A program made the position numbers and the translations under genes. A DNA stretch of 64,000 bases. It comes from JBEIHX01 sp040381075 (lineage in GTDB: Bacteria; Pseudomonadota; Alphaproteobacteria; Caulobacterales; Aquidulcibacteraceae). Below the pieces are notes generated by a model, which worked only from the letters and a program-made list of their open reading frames with translations, was not told where the DNA came from and ran no database searches. This document shows, one piece after another, positions 42,973 through 51,333 of this stretch (its first letter is position 1; the number at the start of each line of letters is the position of its first letter). Location of the stretch: NCBI GenBank assembly GCA_040381075.1, contig JBEIHX010000006.1:62001-126000 (forward strand), in the 5' to 3' direction.

Positions 42973-43209
42973 ATGTCCGATGCCCCACCCGATCGCTTAA
43001 GCGTCGATCCGCAAAGCCCATTCTTCGATGCTGACGTCCTGGAGCGCGGCGTCGGCGTCCGCTTCAAGGGGGTGGAAAAGAGCAATGTCGATGAGTACTG
43101 CGTCAGCGAAGGCTGGGTCAGGGTCGCCGTCGGCAACGCCAAGACGCGCAACGGCCAGTCGATGACGCTGAAGTTAAACGGCCCCGTTGAGCCCTATTTT
43201 CGCAGTTGA
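42973..43209 (+). CDS. DUF3297 family protein
   Basis: The 78-residue protein matches DUF3297 along its length: PPDRLSVDPQSPFFDADVLERGVGVRFKG (in blocks), VDEYCVSEGWVRVAVGN and a C-terminal LKLNGPVEPYF. The family is small, soluble and of unknown function, and some databases mislabel it glutathione peroxidase. It stands alone, divergent from the zinc-ribbon gene. Confidence 0.88.
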   Translation: MSDAPPDRLSVDPQSPFFDADVLERGVGVRFKGVEKSNVDEYCVSEGWVRVAVGNAKTRNGQSMTLKLNGPVEPYFRS

Positions 43210-43467
43210 TCCCCGCCGTTGGCGCTCGCTGGAGGATGGTGCGGCAGGCGCTGCCCTCCCGCGGTGACGCCATTGCTTCGGCGCTGCTTACACCCGCATG
43301 CGAGCCAGCGACATGCAATATGATCCTGGTTGCCTGGACGCGGCGGCGTCAGGACGCCAGATCCCAGAGCGGCGTCCCCGGCGGGCGGATCTGGAGCGCG
43401 ATGTGACGCCTGCCGGCCGCTTGCACGGCGGGCTCTGAGGCTGTCAGATGCAGCGTGGAGGTCCGTC

Positions 43468-44124
43468 ATGCTCAATTCATCGAAACGATTGTCTGGTTGG
43501 GATTTTCCAGGGGCTTCGTCGTCTCGGCCTGCAATCCTCTCGCTGGCCTTGCTCAGCGCGATCGGGCTTTCCGGCTGCCAGAAGCATGGCGCTGCTCCTG
43601 AGCACGCTGCGCAGGGTGACAGCGGCCCAGGCGCGAAGCTGGATGCTGAGGCCTGTGTTGCGCGCGCCACCACCGTTTGGACTGGCGCGCGAGGCGCCTT
43701 CACTATCGCCGCAACGACTGACGGCCCTGACTGCCGGCAGGCCGTCGCCACACTCGTCATCCGTGACCCGAATGGACGCCCGCTCACCTACGCAGCCTAT
43801 GAGGCGGCGGCAGTGCTTCCCCTCGCGGACAAGGCCGCCCCGGCGCAGATGGAGGCTGCACTCCTCGAATGGATTTCGGCAGGTGGTCGCACCGAGACAA
43901 CGGCGAACCTGCCGGAGTGGAAGGCGGATGCAGCCTCTCCCGCTGCGGGCGACGGAGAATTCCCGTTCCTGCCTGAGGGCGACATGGACCGCGCGACCTA
44001 TGACGGATGGAGGGCGAAAGCCGCTCCGATGTTCTGCTACGTTCAAGGAATGGAAAGCGAACGCTGCTGGGCTTCTGCGGATGATGACCTCATCCTCCTC
44101 GGCGTGCGTACGTTTCCCGGTTAG
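43468..44124 (+). CDS. Predicted lipoprotein of unknown function
   Basis: The 218-residue product has an N-terminal signal with a lipobox (LLSAIGLSGCQKHG) after a 25-residue charged leader. The mature part is soluble, with paired cysteines (EACVARATTVWTG, DCRQAV, MFCYV, RCWASADDD) that may form two disulfides. I do not recognise a domain. GGAGG precedes the ATG at 43468. The gene overlaps the convergent DUF262 gene by four bases at the 3' ends. Confidence 0.7.
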   Translation: MLNSSKRLSGWDFPGASSSRPAILSLALLSAIGLSGCQKHGAAPEHAAQGDSGPGAKLDAEACVARATTVWTGARGAFTIAATTDGPDCRQAVATLVIRDPNGRPLTYAAYEAAAVLPLADKAAPAQMEAALLEWISAGGRTETTANLPEWKADAASPAAGDGEFPFLPEGDMDRATYDGWRAKAAPMFCYVQGMESERCWASADDDLILLGVRTFPG

Positions 44125-45878
44125 CCGCCCCACAATCCTGCGGCAAGAGCGGCCATGAGCGCCTGCCGGCGCGCAATCTCGCTGAGGTCAAACACCGCCC
44201 CGGGTTCGTCATATCCATAGGCCTTCCCGAAAGCGCGCAGGTTTTCATTCTGCGCCCAGCTGGCTGGATCCAGGCTTGCCGCCAGGGCGCCGTCACCCGC
44301 GAGGAGTTCGCGTCTGCTGGACAGAGGCTCATGCTGGAGCGCGTCACGCAGCCGCGCTGGGATAAGGGCCATGCCTCCCAACATGCTGCGCGCAGCACGA
44401 TGGTCGGCGCGGTTGAGAAATGCGCCGCCTGCAGCCTCGAAAGCCGCGGGCGCAACCGGCTCCAGCGCAAGACCTGCGTAGCGGCCCTGGTCGACCTCGC
44501 CGAACGCTTCACGGTCGGCAAATGCGGAGAGCCGCGCAAGCAGGGGGCGCGCGATGCTCTCCGCCATCGCCTCCAGGCTTGGAGCTCCAGGCGAAAAGCC
44601 CGCAGGTGCGGCTATCGCCAGAGCCTCGCCGAGAATTTGGCGGGCCCCATCGGGATCGGCTGTCCTGAGCTCACGCGCCACGCGCTCAAGCAGACGCTGG
44701 GATGCCGGACCCGCACTGGTGCGCCCGCGCCAAGCGAGACGCGCCGCGAGCACGTCAACGAACCGCAGGGCGGCTGCGGTCTTGTCGATCTGGGCCGCAT
44801 ATCCGGCGTCGGGATCGTAGGCCGCAATCAGAATGTCGTATGCCCAGCCAAGCTCCATTGCGCCCACCAGGCTCATTTCCGGCAAAGCTGGGTCGAATTC
44901 CGACTCCGCCGCCTTCAGGCGCGCGTATACCTCCGCATAAAATGGAAAATCGCGTCCCAGGAAACGTGCGAAATCCGCTGGGCGAACGAGTCCAAGACGC
45001 GCCGCATTCGCCCGCACCCACTGGAACGCCCGTGTGTCGATATCGCTGCGGTCCGATGTCTTTTTCCCTTGCGGGCTGAGGTCGGCGTAGCGCGCCTTTA
45101 GCCACGCCTTCAAACCGTCGTGATCGCGCCCTGGTCCGGCGCGCTGCAATTGACGCTGGGCCTCGGTCCAGCCCTCTGCGGCGGCGATCCGGGTGTCCTG
45201 ATCGTCAATCTGGCTGAGCGCCCAGCTCTTGAAGAGGTCGGCTGGCCCCAACTGGACGCCGCGTCCATTCATTGTTTCGAAGATCCGATAGGCGTCGTCA
45301 TCGCTCGCAGTCCGGATATCGGCGACGAAAACCCGATCAATCAGCCAGCGTGCGAAACCTGCCAGATCGCCCTCAATGAGATCATCTGGGAACAGCGCGT
45401 CGATATCGGCATAGCGCCCTGCGAGGGCGCGCTGGGCGTCCGTCATGTCCGGCGATTCGAAACGTTCCTCTTCGCGCAGCGCCACAAACACGCTCCGGTA
45501 GTCAGGCGTGTCGAACGCAAATACGCCGTTCTCGGGTTCAACAAGCCGGGCGATGTCGCCGCCTGGCGCCTCGCCCTGGAGGCGGCGGGCCAGCCACAGG
45601 AGCAACAAAACCAGTGTGGTGGTGCGTTGCTGGCCGTCCACCAGATACACCACGTTGTCGCCTGCCGCGTGGGTGACGACCGGGCCGAGGAAATAGGACT
45701 GGAGCCCCGTTTCGCGATGTGCGTCGTAGGCGCGCGTCAGATCTGCGAGCAATTGCCCGATTTCGGCCCGGCCCCAGACATATCCGCGCTGGTAGATGTC
45801 GGTGGCGAAGCGCGCGCCTTCAAAGAAGCGCCTCAGGCTCAGCGCGCGCGCCGAAATGCTGATCTCGACATCGGTCAA
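44121..45878 (-). CDS. DUF262 (GmrSD N-terminal-like) protein
   Basis: The 585-residue protein starts with a DUF262 domain: FATDIYQRGYVWGRAEI, a VVYLVDGQQRTTTLVLLLLW ParB-like nucleotide motif, FVADIRTASDDDAYRIFETMNGRG and LGPADLFKSW. DUF262 occurs in the type IV restriction enzyme GmrSD and in phosphorothioate-dependent SspE. Here the second half is Ala-rich helical sequence, and I see no His-containing DUF1524 (HNH) nuclease motif. I start at TTG 45878 because CAGGAGAAG lies just before it; the ATG-initiated longer frame is poorly supported and would overlap aqpZ. It could be a defence gene or a regulator; it stands alone. Confidence 0.78.
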   Translation of the reverse strand: MTDVEISISARALSLRRFFEGARFATDIYQRGYVWGRAEIGQLLADLTRAYDAHRETGLQSYFLGPVVTHAAGDNVVYLVDGQQRTTTLVLLLLWLARRLQGEAPGGDIARLVEPENGVFAFDTPDYRSVFVALREEERFESPDMTDAQRALAGRYADIDALFPDDLIEGDLAGFARWLIDRVFVADIRTASDDDAYRIFETMNGRGVQLGPADLFKSWALSQIDDQDTRIAAAEGWTEAQRQLQRAGPGRDHDGLKAWLKARYADLSPQGKKTSDRSDIDTRAFQWVRANAARLGLVRPADFARFLGRDFPFYAEVYARLKAAESEFDPALPEMSLVGAMELGWAYDILIAAYDPDAGYAAQIDKTAAALRFVDVLAARLAWRGRTSAGPASQRLLERVARELRTADPDGARQILGEALAIAAPAGFSPGAPSLEAMAESIARPLLARLSAFADREAFGEVDQGRYAGLALEPVAPAAFEAAGGAFLNRADHRAARSMLGGMALIPARLRDALQHEPLSSRRELLAGDGALAASLDPASWAQNENLRAFGKAYGYDEPGAVFDLSEIARRQALMAALAAGLWGG

Positions 45879-45945
45879 GGGGCTTCTCCTGCATAGAGCC
45901 GGGGGGCATACGCCGGATTCGCCCGCAGCGGGAGTGGCTATTCGC

Positions 45946-46647
45946 TCAGGCTTTCGTGTGATCTTCAAACCAGCGGTTGAGCCATCCAGCCGCGATTGCC
46001 CCGGCGATCGGGGCGACCCAGAACAGCCAGAGCTGACTGATGGCCCAGCCGCCGGCGAACAGCGCTGGTCCTGTGGAGCGGGCCGGATTGACGCTTGTGT
46101 TGGTGACTGGGATGGTCACGAGGTGAATGAGTGTCAGGCACAGCCCGATGGCCACTGGCGCGAACCCCGCCGGCGCGCCTCGCGAGGTCGCCGCCAGGAT
46201 CACGAACACAAAGAAAAAGGTCATGGCGGTTTCGGCCAGCAGGCTGGCGGTCAAGGAGTAGCCGCCCGGCGAATGCGTCCCGTAGCCGTTCGCAGCAAAA
46301 CCGTCAGCCAAGGTGAATCCAGGCGCGCCGCTGGCGATCAGGTATAACAGGCCAGCGCCCAAGATTGCGCCGAGAACCTGCGCGCCCACGTATCCGGCGA
46401 CATCCTGCGATTCAAAGCGGCCTGCCACGCACAGACCGATTGTGACGGCCGGATTGAGATGGCACCCAGAAATCGGGCCTATTGCATAGGCCATGGTCAA
46501 GACGGTGAGCCCGAAGGCGAGGGACACGCCCACGAGGCCGATGCCGACCTCGGGAAAAGCTGCAGCAAGGACTGCCGAACCACAGCCGCCAAGCACAAGC
46601 CACGCGGTTCCAAGGCACTCTGCCGCAAGTTTCTTGTTTATCACCAT
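45946..46647 (-). CDS. aqpZ: Aquaporin Z
   Basis: AqpZ is a six-helix water channel. The 233-residue protein has both pore motifs (SGCHLNPAVTIG and TSVNPARSTGPA), the N-terminal ECLGTAWLVLGGCGSAVLA and the aromatic/Arg filter stretch around the second NPA. It belongs to the AqpZ branch rather than glycerol facilitators because the residue after the second NPAR is Ser. AGGGAG precedes ATG 46647; a GTG at 46653 is the alternative. Confidence 0.95.
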   Translation of the reverse strand: MVINKKLAAECLGTAWLVLGGCGSAVLAAAFPEVGIGLVGVSLAFGLTVLTMAYAIGPISGCHLNPAVTIGLCVAGRFESQDVAGYVGAQVLGAILGAGLLYLIASGAPGFTLADGFAANGYGTHSPGGYSLTASLLAETAMTFFFVFVILAATSRGAPAGFAPVAIGLCLTLIHLVTIPVTNTSVNPARSTGPALFAGGWAISQLWLFWVAPIAGAIAAGWLNRWFEDHTKA

Positions 46648-47197
46648 CGCCACGCTCCCTATCGCTGCTCGCTCATGCGCTCGCGACCTCCGCGTGCAAG
46701 ACTTGGTGTGCCCGCGCTCGTGCTGCTGCGCCGAAGAATGCGGCGCCGAAGCCCGTGATCAAGCCCACCATAATCGCGCAGGCCGGCCTCCGTCGATGGC
46801 GCGCTCTTCTGACGCGAACTGCGCCGACGGGGGCGGCATTCGGCGAAAGCCGCCGCGAAACCGTGTCTTGGTCGTGTTTCCGTCACGCTTCCGTTCCACC
46901 GTCAGGCGACTCGTTCCTCACTTACGCGCCTGCGGGAAGAGTCGACTTGGGACTATCTGGCGAGACCCTAGTGATGCTAAGAGCATCTGACGGGTTTGGG
47001 GATGCCCGCGTCGGTTTCTTTCCGAAGGGGGCGGCCGGAAACGGGCTGCGCTCTGCGTCTTTACGGCGCAGGGGGCGGTCTATAAGAGTCGCGGGCTTGC
47101 GCACGGCGAATGCGTTGGCCTGCGTCGTGAGATGGGAAGTTCTGTTGCGAGCGTGCACTGAGGCAGGGTGCGGCTCGGAAAGGGAAGGGGAGGTTTT
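46648..47197. other. Divergent region between aqpZ and the exbB operon
   Basis: About 550 bases carry no credible gene. A TATAAG at 47081-47086, some 110 bases before exbB, could be a -10 element, but no good -35 stands 16-18 bases upstream. I see no obvious Fur box. A purine-rich GGGAAGGGGAGG precedes the exbB start. Confidence 0.45.
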
Positions 47198-48037
47198 ATG
47201 GCTCTGCAAACGACTCCGGAAGGCGCCGGCGCCGCCGGCGCTTCGGCTGCTCCGATTGACGCGGCTGCGCCGCAGCCGGCGCTCGACAGCGCTGCGCTCG
47301 AAGCGCAAAAGGCGGCCGCTGCTGCGGACGCCGCCAAGGACGCCGGACACGGACAGGAATTGACCGTCTGGTACATGTTCTCGATCGCGCATCCGATCGT
47401 GCAAGGCGTCATGGTCATCCTGGTGCTGATGTCGATCGCTGCGCTCGCATTGCTCTTCGAGAAGGTCTATGTCTTCAGGAAGAACAATCGGCTTGTGAAG
47501 GGTTTCCGCGACCAGTTCCGCAAGGCCAAGTCGCCTGAGGAAGCCGCTGAACTGCTCGCCAAGCAGCCCAAAGGACCGCTCAAGACCCTCTTTGACGCCG
47601 GCATGGGCGAGGTCGCCAAGACCAAGGAGATGGGGCTCTACCTGCTGCGTGACGCACGCGATCATACGCTGGAACGTGTTCGCTCGGCGATGACGATCAA
47701 GCAGAACGAAGTGACCGAAGAACTGTCTGCGATGATGACGTTCCTGGCGTCAGTCGGCTCCAACGCACCGTTCATTGGTCTGTTCGGCACCGTCTTCGGG
47801 ATCATGAACTCGTTCATCGGGATCGTGAAAACTCAGACCACCTCGCTGGTGTCGGTCGCCCCGGGCATCGCCGAGGCGCTTCTCGCCACCGCGATTGGTC
47901 TGGCCGCGGCCATCCCTGCGGTCATGATCTACAATTACTCGGCGCGTCAGATCTCCCGCATCAGCGGTGCGATGGAAGACTTCACCTCCGAGTTTCTGTC
48001 TCTCGTGTCTCGCGACATGGACAAGAAAGGCGCCTAA
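47198..48037 (+). CDS. exbB: ExbB/TolQ-type proton channel protein
   Basis: ExbB forms the pentameric proton-driven motor with ExbD that energises TonB. The 279-residue protein has an Ala/Pro-rich N-terminal extension of about 60 residues and a first helix VQGVMVILVLMSIAALALLFEKV. The MotA/TolQ/ExbB core follows (FLASVGSNAPFIGLFGTVFGIM and GIAEALLATAIGLAAAIPAVMIYN). A strong GGGGAGG lies seven bases before ATG 47198. It is first in a four-gene operon with two exbD genes and tonB. Confidence 0.95.
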   Translation: MALQTTPEGAGAAGASAAPIDAAAPQPALDSAALEAQKAAAAADAAKDAGHGQELTVWYMFSIAHPIVQGVMVILVLMSIAALALLFEKVYVFRKNNRLVKGFRDQFRKAKSPEEAAELLAKQPKGPLKTLFDAGMGEVAKTKEMGLYLLRDARDHTLERVRSAMTIKQNEVTEELSAMMTFLASVGSNAPFIGLFGTVFGIMNSFIGIVKTQTTSLVSVAPGIAEALLATAIGLAAAIPAVMIYNYSARQISRISGAMEDFTSEFLSLVSRDMDKKGA

Positions 48038-48040
48038 CCA

Positions 48041-48505
48041 ATGGGTGCTAAGCTCTCGAGCGGAGGCGGCGGCGGACGTCGCGGCCTCGAAATCAGCTCC
48101 GAGCCGAATGTTATCCCGTTCATCGACGTGATGCTGGTGCTGCTCATCATCTTTATGGTGGCGGCGCCCATCGCGACGGTGGATGTCGAAGTCGAAATGC
48201 CGGATTCCCGGAACATTCCGGGCAAACGCCCACCCAAGCCTACCTATGTGACGCTGCAGCAACTCGACAATGGCCAGGTTCAAGCCTTCGTGATGAACGA
48301 TCAGGTGGCCATGGAAGAGCTTGGGCAGCGCACCATGGAGGCGGTGAAGGTGAATGATCCTACTGCGGATAATCCGTACGAAGAGACTATCTACATCCGC
48401 GCGGACGGGGTTACGGAGTACCGGAACGTCATGCTTGTGATGAACCGGCTCCAGGACTCGGGCTTCACCAAGATGGGCCTCATGGCCCTCGACAAGCGAC
48501 GCTAG
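48041..48505 (+). CDS. exbD: ExbD-type biopolymer transport protein, first copy
   Basis: The 154-residue protein has one membrane helix with the essential aspartate (PNVIPFIDVMLVLLIIFMVAAP), followed by a periplasmic ExbD domain with IYIRADGVTEYRNVMLVMNRLQDSGF (in two blocks). The Gly-rich head SSGGGGGRRGLE is cytoplasmic. The start is three bases after exbB. Two unlike ExbD copies in one operon are common in Caulobacter-like bacteria. Confidence 0.95.
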   Translation: MGAKLSSGGGGGRRGLEISSEPNVIPFIDVMLVLLIIFMVAAPIATVDVEVEMPDSRNIPGKRPPKPTYVTLQQLDNGQVQAFVMNDQVAMEELGQRTMEAVKVNDPTADNPYEETIYIRADGVTEYRNVMLVMNRLQDSGFTKMGLMALDKRR

Positions 48506-48521
48506 GGCAGGGAGGAAGCTC

Positions 48522-48995
48522 ATGGGCGCCAAACTTGCCTCGGGAGGCGGAAAGAAGCGGGGACGCTACAGCGCCAACCCGGACCCGAACGTCATCCCGT
48601 TCATCGACGTGATGCTCGTTTTGTTGATCATCTTCATGGTGACATCGCCGCCGCCAACCACGGAGGTTCGTGTTCAGCTGCCGCCGCCAAATGCGCTGCA
48701 GCAGGTGACGGAGAACAAGCCAACCTTTGTCTATCTCCAGAAGACGGGCGATGGCGGGCTTGCCGCGTATGTCGATGAAAAGGAGGTTGCCTTTGAGGAT
48801 CTGGGTGCGGCCGTGCTTGAGCGCGTTCCGTTCAACAACCCAAATCCGAAGGACGGCAACATCTTCAAGGCGAAGATCTTCGTGCGCGCCGATCAGGGTC
48901 TCCAGTATCGGTACGTGATGGAAGGCTTCGACAAGATCCAGTTGGCGGGCTTTACCGACGTCGGCCTTGTGGCCGAAGACGCGCAAGTCAAGTGA
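48522..48995 (+). CDS. exbD: ExbD-type biopolymer transport protein, second copy
   Basis: The 157-residue protein keeps the charged helix PNVIPFIDVMLVLLIIFMVTSPPP and the late IFVRADQGLQYRYVMEGFDKIQLAGF (in blocks). It resembles the first copy in the N-terminal half but differs in the periplasmic part, so the two are not recent duplicates. A GGGAGGAAG ribosome site lies before the ATG, 16 bases past the first copy. Confidence 0.95.
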   Translation: MGAKLASGGGKKRGRYSANPDPNVIPFIDVMLVLLIIFMVTSPPPTTEVRVQLPPPNALQQVTENKPTFVYLQKTGDGGLAAYVDEKEVAFEDLGAAVLERVPFNNPNPKDGNIFKAKIFVRADQGLQYRYVMEGFDKIQLAGFTDVGLVAEDAQVK

Positions 48996-49006
48996 GGGCC
49001 TGAACC

Positions 49007-49624
49007 ATGGTCCGTTTCCGTATGATCGCGTTCGCGGCGGCCCTGGCGATCTGGGGTTTCCTGGGATGGGCGTTCATGTCCATTAAGGCGGGTAATGCGC
49101 CTGAATGGATTGAAGATTCCATCCTGGTGGAACTCCTGCCGCCGCCGCCGCCTCCGCCACCGCCTCCACCGCCTCCTCCGCCGAAGGAGCGGTCACCGCC
49201 GCCGCCGATCGTGCAGCGTCAGACGCCACCGGTCGCCGTTGAAACGCCGCCTGTCTATGTCGAGACACCGGTCGCCGCCGTTGCGCCGCCAGCGCCAGCG
49301 GTTGCTCCGCCTCCGGCCCCGCCTCCCCCGCCCGCTCCGCGGGGACCGACGCGTGGTCCGAAGGAAGTGCGTCCGTTCGACGTCGGCCGGGCCTATCCTC
49401 CCTCAGCGTTGCGACGCAACATTGAAGGCGAAGTTCGCGTCCGGGTGACGATCGGCACCGACGGTGCGGTTGCGAACATCGAGATCCTGTCGGCTGAGCC
49501 GCCAGGGTACTTCGAGGAAGCCGTGCAGCGGGAAATCCGGCGCATGCGCTGGGAGCCCGCCCTGAATGATGGCGATCCGGTCGAGGGGGCTAAAAACCTG
49601 ACGATCAAATTCCGTCTTCAGTAG
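49007..49624 (+). CDS. tonB: TonB energy transducer
   Basis: The 205-residue TonB has an N-terminal anchor helix (MIAFAAALAIWGFLGWAFM) and a periplasmic Pro-rich spacer that includes about 15 consecutive prolines near residue 45. The C-terminal TonB domain carries YPPSALRRNIEGEVRVRVTIG and the closing MRWEPALNDGDPVEG. The anchor lacks the SxxxH motif that E. coli TonB uses with ExbB. A Rho-independent terminator follows 22 bases after the stop, marking the operon end. Confidence 0.93.
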   Translation: MVRFRMIAFAAALAIWGFLGWAFMSIKAGNAPEWIEDSILVELLPPPPPPPPPPPPPPPKERSPPPPIVQRQTPPVAVETPPVYVETPVAAVAPPAPAVAPPPAPPPPPAPRGPTRGPKEVRPFDVGRAYPPSALRRNIEGEVRVRVTIGTDGAVANIEILSAEPPGYFEEAVQREIRRMRWEPALNDGDPVEGAKNLTIKFRLQ

Positions 49625-49646
49625 GTCAGCGACAATCCTGCGAGAG

Positions 49647-49674
49647 GGCCGCCGGGCGTTCCGGCGGCCTTTTT
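49647..49674 (+). terminator. Rho-independent terminator after tonB
   Basis: A 9-bp perfect stem (GGCCGCCGG / CCGGCGGCC) with loop GCGTT is followed by TTTTTC. It lies 22 bases downstream of the tonB stop codon and is the clearest terminator in the window. Confidence 0.92.
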
Positions 49675-49804
49675 CGTTTGTGGGACCGGATTTGTAGGAT
49701 TTGAGAGGCTTGTCGTGCCGGGAAGGCCAGCAGAACTGGCGGCAGGGCTTGCAAGGTATGGCTATTGTTGGGCGTGCAGACTGAAAGGGTGCGCCTCATT
49801 CGCT

Positions 49805-49860
49805 TTGACTGGCATGGGGATCTCACCCCAAATGGCCGCCAGGGCTGATGATCGAACGGT
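49805..49860 (+). promoter_or_regulatory. Candidate fluoride riboswitch upstream of crcB
   Basis: The RNA would contain GGCATGGGGATCTCACCCC, a short A-run, a small hairpin (TGGCC/GGCTG) and GGCTGATGATC, about ten bases before the crcB start. The fluoride riboswitch consensus has AUGG...CC-AA, a second hairpin and GGCUGAUGAYxCCUAC; order, spacing and the GGCUGAUGAU block agree. GATC in the first loop can pair with GATC after the last motif, as the pseudoknot requires. The outer P1 stem looks weak, and CCUAC reads GAAC, so this remains a candidate. Confidence 0.5.
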
Positions 49861-49867
49861 CTTAAGG

Positions 49868-50248
49868 ATGCTGCACTGTCTTCTGATTGGCCTTGGAGGG
49901 GGGCTTGGGGCCATATGCCGACACCTTGCCGGACTTGCCGCAGTGCGCGCCTTTGGCCCAGACTTCCCATGGGGAACGTTCTCGGTCAACGCGGTCGGCG
50001 GGCTCGCCATGGGGATTCTGGTGGGCGCCCTGGCGCGGTTCGACCCTGCCCATGCACAGGAGTTACGACTGTTTCTCGGGGTGGGCTTTCTGGGGGGATT
50101 CACGACATTCTCCGCGTTTTCGCTTGAGACAGCGCGCTTGATCCAGACCGACGATCTCGCACGTGCGGCATTTTATGCCGTCGCCTCGGTCGTTGTGAGT
50201 ATCTGCGCTGTGTTTGTAGGGCTTGCCGTGATGCGGTCGTCCACCTGA
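49868..50248 (+). CDS. crcB: Fluoride channel CrcB/FluC
   Basis: The 126-residue, four-helix protein is a Fluc-type fluoride exporter that works as a dual-topology dimer. It contains GLGGGLGAICRHLAG, PWGTFSVNAVGGLAMGIL with the conserved Asn, and the signature GFLGGFTTFSAFSLETARL with the pore Phe residues and the TTFS element around the central Na+ site. ATG 49868 starts at the first helix; the longer upstream frame covers the candidate riboswitch and is not coding. Confidence 0.94.
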   Translation: MLHCLLIGLGGGLGAICRHLAGLAAVRAFGPDFPWGTFSVNAVGGLAMGILVGALARFDPAHAQELRLFLGVGFLGGFTTFSAFSLETARLIQTDDLARAAFYAVASVVVSICAVFVGLAVMRSST

Positions 50249-50322
50249 CGTGCGCGGACCGCGACAGCCGGGCGGCGGCTTGCTAAGACCAAGCTCAGGC
50301 CTCCCTTCTTCCGCCGGACCCA

Positions 50323-51321
50323 ATGCGCGCTGTCTTGAACATTCCTGTCGCCACGAAGGACGGCGAAAGCCGCCTCGATCGCTGGCTGAAGCGTCGCTTT
50401 CCAGCGCTGAAGCAAAGTCAGATCGAAAAGTTATGCCGCACCGGCCAAATCCGCATCGATGGCGGGCGGGCCAAAGCAAGCGACCGCGTCGCGCCCGGAC
50501 ACATAATCCGTGTACCGCCCTTTGAGGCGCACGATGATCAGCCAAGGCCTGGAGTGGCGAAACTGTCCGCACAGGACCGCGCCTTGATCGAGCGGATCAC
50601 ACTCTATGAGGACGACGACATTCTCGTTCTCAACAAACCTTTCGGCGTCGCCACACAGGGAGGCTCGCGGACCCAGCGTCATATTGACGGTCTGCTGCTT
50701 GGCCTGGCGGGGCCTGATGGGGAGCGTCCCCGGCTGGTTCATCGACTTGATCGCGACACAACTGGCGTTCTTGTCACGGCCAAAACCCCTGCGGCGGCCG
50801 CCGCGCTGGCCGGCTCCTTTCGGACCCGCAAGACGCTGAAGATCTACTGGGCCGTTACGGCAGGGGTTCCCAAACCTCTGGTCGGAGAAATCCGTGGCTG
50901 GCTCAAAAAAGACCAAGGACCAAACGCGGCCGATCGTGAGCAGGTCCGCACTGCCCGCCATGGCGAAAAAGACGCACTGTTTGCAATCACCGACTATGCG
51001 GTCATCGCCAATGCCGCTCAGCGGGCAGCCTGGGTCGCCCTGAAGCCTGTCACGGGGCGCACCCATCAGCTGCGATTTCACATGGCTGAGAGCGGGGCCG
51101 CCATCGTCGGCGATCCCAAGTACAAAGGTGCTGCGCCGACGCCGCCCGGCCTTGAGCAGTGCCTTCACCTGCATGCCCGGGCCATCGAGTTTCCCCACCC
51201 CTCGACCGGCAAGTCGGTGCGGATCGTCGCTGAGATGCCGGAGCACATGGTGCATGCCTTCGATCATCTTGGGTTCGACGAGAACGACGCGCGTGATCCG
51301 TTTGAGGGCTTCAGGCGCTGA
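50323..51321 (+). CDS. rluC: RluA-family 23S rRNA pseudouridine synthase
   Basis: The 332-residue enzyme has an N-terminal S4 RNA-binding domain (SRLDRWLKRRFPALKQSQIEKLCRTGQIRI, in two blocks) and the RluA-type catalytic domain with HRLDRDTTGVLV containing the catalytic Asp. VLNKPFGVATQ and KPVTGRTHQLRFHMAESGAAIVGD (in blocks) complete it. S4 plus this length fits RluC or RluD; I lean to RluC because of the basic N-terminus, but the choice is uncertain. The ATG at 50323 follows crcB by 75 bases. Confidence 0.85.
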   Translation: MRAVLNIPVATKDGESRLDRWLKRRFPALKQSQIEKLCRTGQIRIDGGRAKASDRVAPGHIIRVPPFEAHDDQPRPGVAKLSAQDRALIERITLYEDDDILVLNKPFGVATQGGSRTQRHIDGLLLGLAGPDGERPRLVHRLDRDTTGVLVTAKTPAAAAALAGSFRTRKTLKIYWAVTAGVPKPLVGEIRGWLKKDQGPNAADREQVRTARHGEKDALFAITDYAVIANAAQRAAWVALKPVTGRTHQLRFHMAESGAAIVGDPKYKGAAPTPPGLEQCLHLHARAIEFPHPSTGKSVRIVAEMPEHMVHAFDHLGFDENDARDPFEGFRR

Positions 51322-51333
51322 GCCTGCGCTGGA

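Noticed and set aside
44331..45101. Plus-strand open frame of 256 codons opposite the DUF262 gene
   Set aside because: Antisense to a recognised domain protein and without motifs or a ribosome site.
47058..47086. tRNA-type promoter before exbB
   Set aside because: The TATAAG -10 is good, but no TTGCNT or TTGACA-like -35 stands 16-18 bases upstream, so I did not list it as a promoter.
49715..49867. N-terminal extension of CrcB by 51 residues
   Set aside because: The extension covers the candidate riboswitch, has no conserved sequence, and CrcB proteins normally start at the first helix.
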